Shown here piece after piece: positions 56,100 through 64,000 of a stretch of 64,000 bases of DNA. Each line of letters begins with the position of its first letter. Position 1 is the stretch's first letter. Source of the DNA: Mytilus edulis (Eukaryota; Mollusca; Bivalvia; Mytilida; Mytilidae); contig NC_092357.1 of the NCBI RefSeq assembly GCF_963676685.1, positions 16,791,607-16,855,606 of the forward strand. The letters are read 5' to 3'. A program made the position numbers and the translations under genes. Under the pieces are notes generated by a model. It saw only the letters and a program-made list of their open reading frames with translations. It made no database searches and had not been told where the DNA came from.

Positions 56100-56560
56100 A
56101 GATTTTCCGGTCCGTTCCACCAAATTACGTCCGACTGTAATTGTTTAACTGTTCTACCTCTAGATACTAAATCTGCACATGTCTCCATTGTTTAGGATGC
56201 GATAAAGTGTGAATTTCTCCGATTCGATTCGCTACAAACGGCTTGTACTCTCTACTCCTGCCCCTAATCCAATATAAAACGTTCATACTGTCTGACCAGA
56301 ATGTCATGTTTTCCTCGGGCACTTCTAATGCGTGTTTAACTGAAAGTGCTAATCTTAATCCTCAAACTGCGGCTATCAACTCAAGTCTTGGAATGATGAA
56401 GTTAAAGGAGCAACTCTCGATTTCGCTGCTATAAATCTCGTAGATATCATTCCAATCTTATACTCGTGTCTAGCATATATAACTGATCCATAAGCCTCCT
56501 GAGAAGCGTCGCTAAATGTGTGTAAACTCGACGAAACAGTGGCATCGTCTAACTGCAAAC
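56100..56560 (-). pseudogene. BEL/Pao RNase H-like region
   Basis: The part at 56376-56558 encodes LHTFSDASQEAYGSVIYARH, where FSDAS is the first catalytic aspartate motif of the retroelement RNase H, then ISTRFIAAKSRVAPL. Farther down, in other frames, KEYKPFVANRIGEIHTLS near 56180-56240 continues the domain. Stops and shifts prevent function. Confidence 0.75.
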
Positions 56561-56603
56561 ATCTCGGTAGTTTAATACAACACAGTTCATCAAGTTCACG
56601 GAA

Positions 56604-57750
56604 TCACGCTCTAGATTTTTCAACAAGTACTTTGTCTAACTGGTCGTCCCAGTCTAGTCCTGCTGTCCACATCTCTTGTAGTAGTAGTTTTCCTTTTACT
56701 GTGTACGGCGCAATTAATCCTAACGGGTCGAATAACGTAGCAACTTTGATTAGAATATTTCGTTTAGTAAATTTAAAATCAACTGCCGGTGGGTTAGCTT
56801 TTAACGTGAATATGTCATTGTCTGCTTGCCATATAACTCCTAGAGTTTTCACTGACGGTAAATCTCCTTCATCGAGATCGACTTGTGACGCGCGATCTTC
56901 TTCTGGAATGAATTGTAAAAATACCTTTGAATTCCATAGCCATTTCCGTGCATACATTCCTGCCTTTGCCCATAACTGTGAGAGCTGATTATAAAGTTCG
57001 ATGCCTTGTTCATCGTTGATAACAGAGTCCGTACTGTCGTCCATGTATGTAGATTTGAGAACTGTTTCAGCGGCTCGCGGATATGAATCTTTTGTCATTT
57101 CGGCGTGTTTACTAGAAACAAACTGAGCTTGAAATGGAGACGAATTTACTCCAAAACAACACTATTGAATTCATATTCCTCTGGTACTTTTTTAGTTTTA
57201 ATTGCACGCCATACAAATCTGTGAAACGGTCTGTCGTCGGGTGCAATTTTAATTCTCAAATACATTTCGACGATGTCACAAACAAGTGCAGCTGGGTACT
57301 TTCCAAAGCGTAATAGTACGTCGAATAAATCTTGTTGTAACTTAGGACCTTGATGAATTTTGTCATTTAGCGAAATCCCCTGAAACTTTGCAGACGTATC
57401 AAATACAATCCTGGTTTTAGTAGTTTCCTTGTCCGGTCTTACTACCGGGAAATGCGGCAAATACCATTTTCCTGTTACGGTCTCCTCCTTTGTCGATACT
57501 TTGCGAACATATCCTTTCTCAATATATTTCTCTATGGTTTGTGTATAAACTTAAGCAATACTCGGGTCTTTGATTATTTTTTTTTCTGTGTTTTCTAATT
57601 TACTTAATGCCATATTATAATTGTTCGGTAACGAAAGTGTGTCGTCTTTCCACCGTACTTTAACTTCGTAGTGTCCGTCCTTAAATTCCAAAGATTGCGA
57701 TACTTTAGACATCGCCTTTTGCTCATCACTGCTTAGATACACTTTTTCGC
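56604..57750 (-). pseudogene. BEL/Pao reverse transcriptase, three frame blocks
   Basis: Block 1 (57551-57742) is the protease-RT linker (SLEFKDGHYEVKVRWKDD). Block 2 (57146-57460) has FPVVRPDKETTKTRIVFDTS and the first palm motif ALVCDIVEMYLRI. Block 3 (56604-57098) has the catalytic box STYMDDSTDSV and VKTLGVIWQADNDIFTL, then LFDPLGLIAPYTVKGKLLLQ. A stop separates blocks 1 and 2 at about 57551 and a single-base frameshift near 57149 separates blocks 2 and 3. The catalytic residues themselves are kept, so the lesions look recent. Confidence 0.85.
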
Positions 57751-57799
57751 TTGGTGTTTTGACATTTTCGATTTCCCAAAACTTCCAAACAATGTTAAC

Positions 57800-58318
57800 T
57801 TATTCATTTCGATTCTCTTGTCCAAGAGCAAAATAAGTTCTGTTAAATAGTGTCTGATCCTGTCCGCTTTTTGGATCTCCGATGCACGTCCAACCTAACG
57901 GTGTTATTCTAGCAATTGGCTCTCCAGGTTTACCACGTATATCTCTATAAGAATAATGTAGATCCGGATAGTCCAGTCCGATCAACATATCAACGGTAGG
58001 TCTCTTTCCTAGATTTGGAAATTTAATGACAGCAAGATGGTCCCATTTCCGAGCGTGTTGTTTCCAGTGAACTGGCTGTAAATTTCCGGTTACACGGTTA
58101 GTAGTGTATGCGACTGTATGACCATTGTGACTTTGAAGTTTAACCTCGACTGGCATAGTTTCAAAGGTGTCAACATTGTCATTTAATACATTAACTGTCA
58201 CTTTCTCAACTTGTCCTTGAAGTCCCAATTCGGCGGCAACATCAGCGTTAATATACGTTTTCGTACTTGCGTCATCCAGTAATGTACTTACACTTACGGT
58301 ACGGTTTCCATTTATCAA
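57800..58318 (-). pseudogene. BEL/Pao aspartic protease (A16/DUF1758-like)
   Basis: The frame has 172 codons without a stop: STLLDDASTKTYINADVAAE around the catalytic aspartate (DDAS in place of the usual D-S/T-G), VEKVTVNVLNDNVDTFETM, DMLIGLDYPDLHYSYRDI and ITPLGWTCIGDP. This protease cuts the polyprotein between Gag and RT. It ends 50 bp before the RT linker; in an intact element both would be one frame. Confidence 0.85.
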
Positions 58319-58357
58319 TATTACAGGTACTGTTCTAAGCGTAACAAAGTTTGATTT

Positions 58358-59525
58358 TCAGTCTCGACCAATCACTGTGCGATCCCGACTCTCCCCCTCA
58401 GTGGCGGAGGCTGTTTCTTCCTTCTTTTCAGGAGCACAGTTCTGTTCTGTTTTCGATTCGGTTCTCACTCGAATTTTTGGCTCACTGAACGATTGTTTAT
58501 CCCTATGTAAAAGTCTGTTGTGCACTTCTTTGCATCCACCCAAGTTACATGCTCTACTTCTCGGACACTGTCTGCCTACGTGATCATGTCTTAAGCAACG
58601 ATAACACAACTGTAGTGGTTTTGCGGTATCCCATCTCTTGTTGACGGTTAATTTCCGAAATTCATCGCACTTCCAGACTCCATGATTACCGTTACAACAC
58701 TTGCACACCCTATTTCCGGTATAGTTTTGTGATTCTCCAAAAATTGTTCTAAATCCATCCATACGATTTCCCTTATAATTCCGCTGTGAATTGCTGCTAG
58801 TGCTCGTACTTAATCCATGTATTGTTTCGGATACTATAGTTTGAAATTCTGCTTCCTGTAAAATCCACTCACGTAGACATTCAACTGACCCTGTTTTTCC
58901 GCTTTCCAATATCCAACGATGATACCTCGACAACATAGATTCTGTCATCTTTCGCTGCAATTTGTTGTTCAAAGAACCATTCTTTAACTCCTCTCGACAC
59001 GACCTGCTTCTTTCATGTTCACAACTGCTATATCCAGTAAATCTGCAAAATGTTCTATGTCTTTAGCGTCACATTCTCTCCTAGGTTTAAAGTTTTCAAG
59101 TTTTTCTATATACAGGGTTATTTGTCATCGTTGTCTTCCATATTTTCGTTCTAAGCGCTCCTTTGCGGCATCATACGCAACTGCTGAATGTCCTAAATGT
59201 TCGATAACTTGTAAAGATTCACCTTCCACATATTGTCTCAGTTGAAATGATTTATATTCCTTTGTTGCCGGTGCTTGGTCAATACAAGAGCTCTGGTAGT
59301 TTATTTTATCTCCTTTGAATATCGGTATTGAAACTCTTTTTAATTGTTTCCACATATCGTTTCCTTTTTTGAATTCAATTGCCTGTTGTTATTTTCTTCT
59401 TTCGTAGTTTGTTCTGATTCCGGTTTAACTTCCCTTTCTTCACTTAAATGTTTACTTTCCACTTTATTTCCGGAATTCACATTATCTCGTTTCGATATTC
59501 TCGAGGCAGAAAAGCCAACTAGTAT
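58358..59525 (-). pseudogene. BEL/Pao gag with CCHC-type knuckles
   Basis: The N-terminal part (59125-59355) gives VSIPIFKGDKINYQS, LRQYVEGESLQVIEHLGHSA and AAKERLERKYGRQR, the DUF1759-like capsid region. The C-terminal part (58358-58972) continues with LREWILQEAEFQTIVSE and the cysteine cluster CKCCNGNHGVWKC, then CYRCLRHDHVGRQC and CNLGGCKEVHNRLLH. A break near 58975-59120 splits the two parts. The upstream limit near 59525 is where the dispersed repeat begins. Confidence 0.8.
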
Positions 59526-59625
59526 TTCAAAAACTCAAAGTTTTGTAAACAGTTAATTTATAAATATAACAATATTAATGGTAATTTAGCACTACTGGGC
59601 TGGTGATACCATCGGGGAATGGCCA
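59525..59625. repeat. dispersed repeat family F
   Basis: It has TTTCAAAAACTCAAAGTTTT, GTAAACAGTTAATTTATAAA and ACTACTGGGCTGGTGATACC, followed by ATCGGGGA. It is the same as 63820-63945, where it reads TTTTGTAAACAGGAAATTTA ... TGATACCCTCGGGGACGAAA. Confidence 0.75.
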
Positions 59626-59927
59626 CAATTTCAATTTCGATTTTGTTTTTGGTATGTAATCTCTCAAAAAATAATCATTAATTTCACGTTTTGATCCTAA
59701 AATGTTTTATCCGCATTGAAACCATTTTGAAGCGTAAGAAAGGTGAGTATACATATGACATCACTGTTTAGTAATTACCAAAGACAATGCAACAGTCTCG
59801 CAGAATCTTTCATTTATGTCATTTTACGCCATAATATTTATGAAATGGTATTTATTTTGATATGCTGCATTAGAATGGAGATAACTGTATTATACTTTAA
59901 GCCTGGCCTTCTTAAAACCTGATTTTA

Positions 59928-60760
59928 TTGTCGCAAATATTGCAAATATTCGTTTACCTAGCTCCGCTACATGACAGTAAAATCAACGTTTTATATCTAG
60001 TTTTGTTTAAACAATATATGTTCAGAAAAACACTTATTGAACAATACATACCTATTAATACTGGTATGCTCTGTAGAAAGCGATCTGGAGCATTATCTAT
60101 TTATATGAAAAAAGATATTCGAAAAGGGCTAACATTTCTTGAACATGAAACCAGTGATTAAATCTGGTTTAAATTGGATAAATATGTTTTTGGAATATGA
60201 AGACATATTTATATATGTTTCTTATATGACCCACCAGCGGAAACAACTTATTGTCGCCAGTTAGATTCTGAAATTATTTCACTAATTGAGAAAGATATTT
60301 CTAAACACTCAAAAGATTGGGATATTATTTTGGCAGGGGACTTTATTGCCAGGACTGGAGATGAACCAGACCTAATTTAAGGCGATAGTTCAAATCACAC
60401 CCCCTTTTTTAATTCATACAGCCCTGATTTAGATTTACCCTCTATAAGTAGTCAAGATAAGATACTTTCTCAAAGGGGAAAATATTTAATTGATTTATGT
60501 ATTCAAGATAAATTATGAATTATAAATGGTAGAACATTTGGAGATATTGTTGGACAGTACAACTCACATCAACCTAATGATAGTAGTGTCATAGATCATT
60601 TCATTGTATCTGAATATTTAGTAAAATATATTTCATTTGTTCATGTGCATGATTTTACTGGAACCATGTCTGACCACTGTCAAATATCTATGATGTTAAA
60701 TGTAAAATATTCTGTGGAAAATGATTGTAAACATGGTCGTTGTCCTCTTGAACTTCTTCC
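59928..60760 (+). pseudogene. EEP (apurinic-type) endonuclease domain of the non-LTR element
   Basis: Motifs in order: CRKRSGALSIYMKKDIRKGL (60072-60131), WDIILAGDFIARTGDEPDL (60320-60375) where the GDFN catalytic motif has isoleucine for asparagine, SVIDHFIVSEYLVKYISFVH (60588-60645) and GTMSDHCQISMML (60662-60700) with the catalytic SDH. Stops at about 60160, 60379 and 60517 break the frame. In the live enzyme this domain nicks target DNA for reverse transcription. Confidence 0.8.
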
Positions 60761-60839
60761 GCCTTAATATATGGACAGGTATGGACAGATAAAGGTTCTG
60801 CAGAATTCCAAAATGTGTAATTGTCATCAGAAATTCAGT

Positions 60840-61500
60840 ATGATCTTCCGATTTCATGAAATTACATGTTGATCAAACAGAATCAGGAATCAATTCTTTA
60901 ATTAATAACTTTAATCAGGTAATTTATGATGTGGCAAACAAAAGTCTAAGAAAGAAACATCATAGTTAAAAAGTCTAACAGGAAAAAGGGAAAACCTAAT
61001 TGGGAAAATCTATCTCTATTATTCCTCAAAAAGCAACTTATTGATAAAGAAAATTTATTTAAAAAATTTATTAAAGATCCATATATTAGATCATCTTATT
61101 TTAGTGCTTTAAAGCATTTTAGAAAATCTAGGAAAAACACAATACGTCTATATGGACAAAAGTTAGTAAATCAGCTTAATACTTTAACAGAAAATAATCC
61201 AAAAGCTTACTGGAAACTTCTGAATAAAGTTTTACGTGATGGTGGAGATTCTAGAGTACAGTCACAAGACAATATATCAGCCGAAGAATGGTTGAACTAT
61301 TTCAGGGAATTAAATAATGCTAAACATATAAATAACCAGGATCTAAATAAATCGTTAGCTAAAGCAGAAAAATGTAAGCAATTTAATGAGTTAGATTTTA
61401 ACATTTCTGAAAAAAGAAGTTCTTGATGCACTGAAATCTTTAAAAAATTAAAAAGCCTACGGATTTGACCAAATATCAAATGAAATGTTAACATATGGTT
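60840..61500 (+). pseudogene. spacer domain between endonuclease and RT
   Basis: In one main frame there is RKKGKPNWENLSLLFLKKQL, FIKDPYIRSSYFSALKHFRK and NPKAYWKLLNKVLRDGG, the charged linker commonly seen between EEP and RT in CR1/Jockey-type proteins. A one-base shift near 61409 precedes the RT start. Confidence 0.65.
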
Positions 61501-61544
61501 TTGTGAACAGCGGTATACTACTGTTGCCTTTATTTGTGACAGCA

Positions 61545-62080
61545 ATATTTTCCTTTTTGTTTATTTTGTAACAGTTTAAACTTTATCTAAAAGTAAGCGA
61601 CTATTGTTCTCAAATTGTTAACCTACACGTTAAGAAGTTAATTCATTTTAATCATAGCATTGTCTATTTCATGTTATCATATATATTGTATAATTGTATT
61701 ATTATTTGTTTATAGCATTACGTGACAAATTTCATTATTACATGTAGTTATGATTAAGTAAGATAACGTAATACATTTTATATCGTTTCTATGCAAATTG
61801 GCAGTTAGATATCAGCAGTCAAGCTGTACAGACGCCGTGCATTTACAGTGACATTCATTGTGTTTAGCATAGAACATTTATTGGAATTACCATTTGTTTT
61901 GTCTTTTCGGAATATTTACAGTTGAACTTTTACATTGTAATTAATGTATTGCACTATTGAAGAAGTTATATATAAACCATCGTAAAGCTAAACTTAGTTT
62001 TGTTGACTTTATCCAGTGACTTTCCCCCCGAATTCTAAATATAACAGGAACGACGAAAACCCCTGTTATAGTTTTCTGCA
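61545..62080. mobile_element. ~536-bp insertion splitting the RT
   Basis: RT coding similarity stops after LLLPLFVTA (61520-61544) and resumes with FFSNSWNFPKIWCKSFL from about 62081. The intervening DNA has no coding frame. The triplet GCA flanks both sides (61542-61544 and 62078-62080). Near its right end a 9-bp inverted repeat, TATAACAGG...CCTGTTATA (about 62040-62070), forms a hairpin. It could be a solo LTR or a hairpin-ended element; family unknown. Confidence 0.55.
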
Positions 62081-62084
62081 TTTT

Positions 62085-62960
62085 TCTCCAACTCGTGGAA
62101 TTTTCCTAAAATTTGGTGTAAAAGTTTTTTAACTCCTAAACATAAGTCAGGTGACACCCGAGAACCTAGTAATTACAGGGGAATTGCAATAATTAGTAAT
62201 ATTGGTAAGTTGTTTACTAGAATATTAAATAACAGACTAGAAAAATATTTAGAAAAGCATGACATTAGATCCCAAGAAAAAATTGGTTTCTTTAAAGGTA
62301 AAATGACTAGTGATCATCTTTTTGTCTTAAAAACTCTAATAGATAAACACACACAAAAAGGCTCAAAACCATTATACACATTTTTGTTGACTTTAGAAGA
62401 GCTTTTGATACGGTTAATCATACAATATTGTTTAATAAACTTAGTAAAATTGGAGAAGGAACCCCTTTTTATAATATAATCAAATGTATGTATTCTAATA
62501 ACATGCTATGTATAAAAACACGAAACATGTTAACTTCAGACTTTAGATCATATATTGGAGTAAGACAAGGAGATAATCTGCGCCCAGTCTCTTTAAAATA
62601 TTTATAAATGATTTTAAATCTTTTTATGATGAAACCTGTGACTCAGTATTGCTATCAAATGTTTCATTAAATTGTCTTCTTTATGCTGATGATCTTGTTT
62701 TACTTTCTGAATTTAAAGAAGGCTTACAGAACGCACTAAATAAGCTAGAAATCTATTGTGAAAATTTGGGGTAAGAAGTTAATTTAAAAAAACCAAAGTC
62801 TGTAGTTTTTAATACATCTGGCCGTATAAAAGATGCCCAGCTTTCATATAAAGACACATACATCCAAAGTTCCCAACATTATACTTATCTTGGTGTAACT
62901 TTTAGAGCATCTGGCAGCTTTTCAGAAGCCAAAAACATGTTATATAAAAAGGTTAAAAGC
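62085..62960 (+). pseudogene. non-LTR reverse transcriptase domain
   Basis: Motifs: KSGDTREPSNYRGIAIISNI (62145-62205), GKLFTRILNNRLEKYLEKHD, then a palm region broken by a shift near 62385-62400, SYIGVRQGDNLRPVS (62548-62595), catalytic box CLLYADDLVLLSEFKEGLQN (62672-62735) and YTYLGVTFRASGSFSEA (62880-62930). The catalytic YADD is intact, but at least three frame breaks and stops prevent a continuous protein. Confidence 0.8.
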
Positions 62961-63216
62961 TGTCTTTAAATATACAAAATATTTTACTAATTATAAACCT
63001 AATATCTCCACTATAATGCACATTTTTGATCACACAGTGATACCTGTATAACTATACGGTTCAGAAATATGGGGTTGTTTTAATTCAAAAAAGTTAAACA
63101 ATAACCCAGAACTAAATAATTTCTTTAGACTGTGTAAAGATCTAAAAAATGAGAAAGTGCATCTAAAATTCTGCAGATTTACATTATCAGTGAATAAGCA
63201 TGCAACAAATTAAGCC

Positions 63217-63651
63217 ATGTTTGGCGAATTAGGTCGTTATCCTCTAATGATAGATATTTTAACAAACATGATTAAATATTGGAAAAGAATTCATGTTAAA
63301 AATAATATTTTATTAACAAATGCATACTCGCTCTCAAATACATTATCTAAAGCTGGAAAGAATTCTTGGGCTAGTAGTGTTGATGTTATCTTAAAATTAC
63401 TTAATTTAAAAGAGTATCAAGTACTCTCATCTAAAATAAACATTAAAAATATGGTGAAATTATATTTAAAGTATTGTAACATATGGAAAAAAGAATTATT
63501 TAATGATAAAAGACAAAATAAGACCTCTGGAAACAAACTTAGAACTTATCGATTTTTCAAACCAAATTTAAATTTTGAGCCATACTTATTGAAACTACCA
63601 TATATTCAAAGATGTGTTTTAGTTATCAAAGGTACCAGGATTATAATTTAG
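63217..63651 (+). pseudogene. C-terminal region of the non-LTR element protein
   Basis: The frame has 144 open codons, starting AMFGELGRYPLMIDILTNMI, then LSKAGKNSWASSVDVILKLL and a basic, aromatic end (RTYRFFKPNLNFEPYLLKLP, YIQRC). Such a conserved region lies after the RT thumb in CR1/Jockey-like elements. The last ~10 codons read into the family D repeat that begins at about 63625. Confidence 0.7.
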
Positions 63652-64000
63652 TACGCCAGACGCGCGTTTCGTCTACATAAGACTCACCAGTGACGCTCAT
63701 ATAAAAATATTTATAAAGCCAAACAAGTACAAAGTTGAAGAGCATTGAGGATCCAAAATTCCAAAAAGTTGTGCCAAATACGGCTTAGGTAATCTATGCT
63801 TGGGATAAGAAAATCCTTAGTTTTTCGAAAAATTCAAACTTTTGTAAACAGGAAATTTATAAAAATGACCACATAATTGATATTCATGTCAACACCGAAG
63901 TGTTGACTACTGGGCTGGTGATACCCTCGGGGACGAAACGTCCACCATCAGTGGCATCGACCCAGTGGTGTAAATAGTTATCAAAGGTACCAGGATTATA
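63625..64000 (+). repeat. composite family D + F repeat, apparent start of a tandem unit
   Basis: Family D (63625-63790: AGTTATCAAAGGTACCAGGA, GCCAGACGCGCGTTTCGTCT, GTACAAAGTTGAAGAGCATT) is followed by family F (63820-63945: ATTCATGTCAACACCGAAGT, CTACTGGGCTGGTGATACCC). At 63975 AGTTATCAAAGGTACCAGGA begins again and runs to the window edge. So a unit of about 345 bp seems to restart, which would make this a tandem D-F repeat. Confidence 0.75.

Larger units (their letters stand above)
55511..59525 (-). mobile_element. BEL/Pao retrotransposon, second copy, no LTRs seen
   Basis: In element order, from high to low coordinate: gag, zinc knuckles, A16-type protease, RT, RNase H, integrase H2C2 zinc domain. 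The integrase core and both LTRs are missing; the low end runs into the Penelope-like fragment and the high end into a dispersed repeat (59525-59625). The domains are collinear and only lightly damaged (a stop near 57551, a one-base frameshift near 57149, and more decay below 56550), so this copy is much more complete than the one at 3347-6652. Confidence 0.85.
59640..63640 (+). mobile_element. non-LTR retrotransposon (EEP endonuclease + RT), interrupted
   Basis: In order there is an EEP endonuclease region (about 59930-60760), a spacer domain (60840-61500), an RT (62085-62960) and an RT C-terminal region (to 63651). Many stops and shifts break it. A ~536-bp segment at 61545-62080 interrupts the RT N-terminal part. 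The 3' end runs into family D/F repeats at 63625, so no poly-A tail is visible. The arrangement fits the CR1/Jockey range; the exact clade was not determined. Confidence 0.8.

Overview
The window looks like nuclear DNA of a bivalve mollusc, most likely a marine mussel (Mytilus group). This is inferred from AT-rich sequence, spliceosomal introns of 0.5-2.3 kb, an HSPA12-type Hsp70 duplicated locally (a family known to be expanded in bivalves), and many dispersed repeats that I recognise from memory as mussel-type. No bacterial operons, ribosome binding sites, rRNA genes, functional tRNA genes or CRISPR arrays are visible.

Layout. 1-3346: no gene seen. 3347-6652: BEL/Pao LTR retrotransposon on the minus strand with both LTRs and a primer-binding site but with its reverse transcriptase deleted. 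6653-24600: repeat-rich DNA holding a Penelope-like RT relic (7985-8835), an AT tandem array, a six-unit ~147-bp tandem element ending in a double hairpin (13800-14760), a 743-bp TA-flanked MITE (16650-17392), a tRNA-derived SINE (18345-18525) and a 2.5-kb element whose inverted ends are 16-bp minisatellites (19858-22357). 24602-35105: three copies of a 21-bp minisatellite element, two of them inside the arms of a 2-kb almost perfect inverted repeat (30518-32559 / 33066-35105).

The host genes lie at 35428-53935, all on the plus strand. A lone HSPA12-like terminal exon (35428-36461) abuts the palindrome and seems to have lost its ATP-binding 5' exons. A five-exon gene for a pleckstrin-homology (PH) domain (42494-49034) is followed by a four-exon, apparently intact HSPA12-like gene (49598-53935). 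Splice phases allow the last PH exon to join the first HSPA12 exon in frame, so the two may be one PH-Hsp70 chimeric gene with a short PH-only isoform. A non-LTR retrotransposon (45822-47346) inserted one base inside the 5' splice site of PH exon 3 and left it intact; its 17-bp target duplication is exact.

54175-64000: a graveyard of retroelements. A minus-strand BEL/Pao element (about 55511-59525) retains gag, protease, RT, RNase H and integrase zinc-domain segments and is joined to a Penelope-like RT fragment. A plus-strand EEP-endonuclease/RT non-LTR element (59640-63640) is interrupted by a ~536-bp insertion. The right edge is a composite repeat whose opening sequence begins again in the last bases of the window.

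The best candidate for something undescribed is the possible PH-HSPA12 fusion. The palindrome beside the truncated HSPA12 paralogue and the 21-bp minisatellite with a constant 16-bp core come next.
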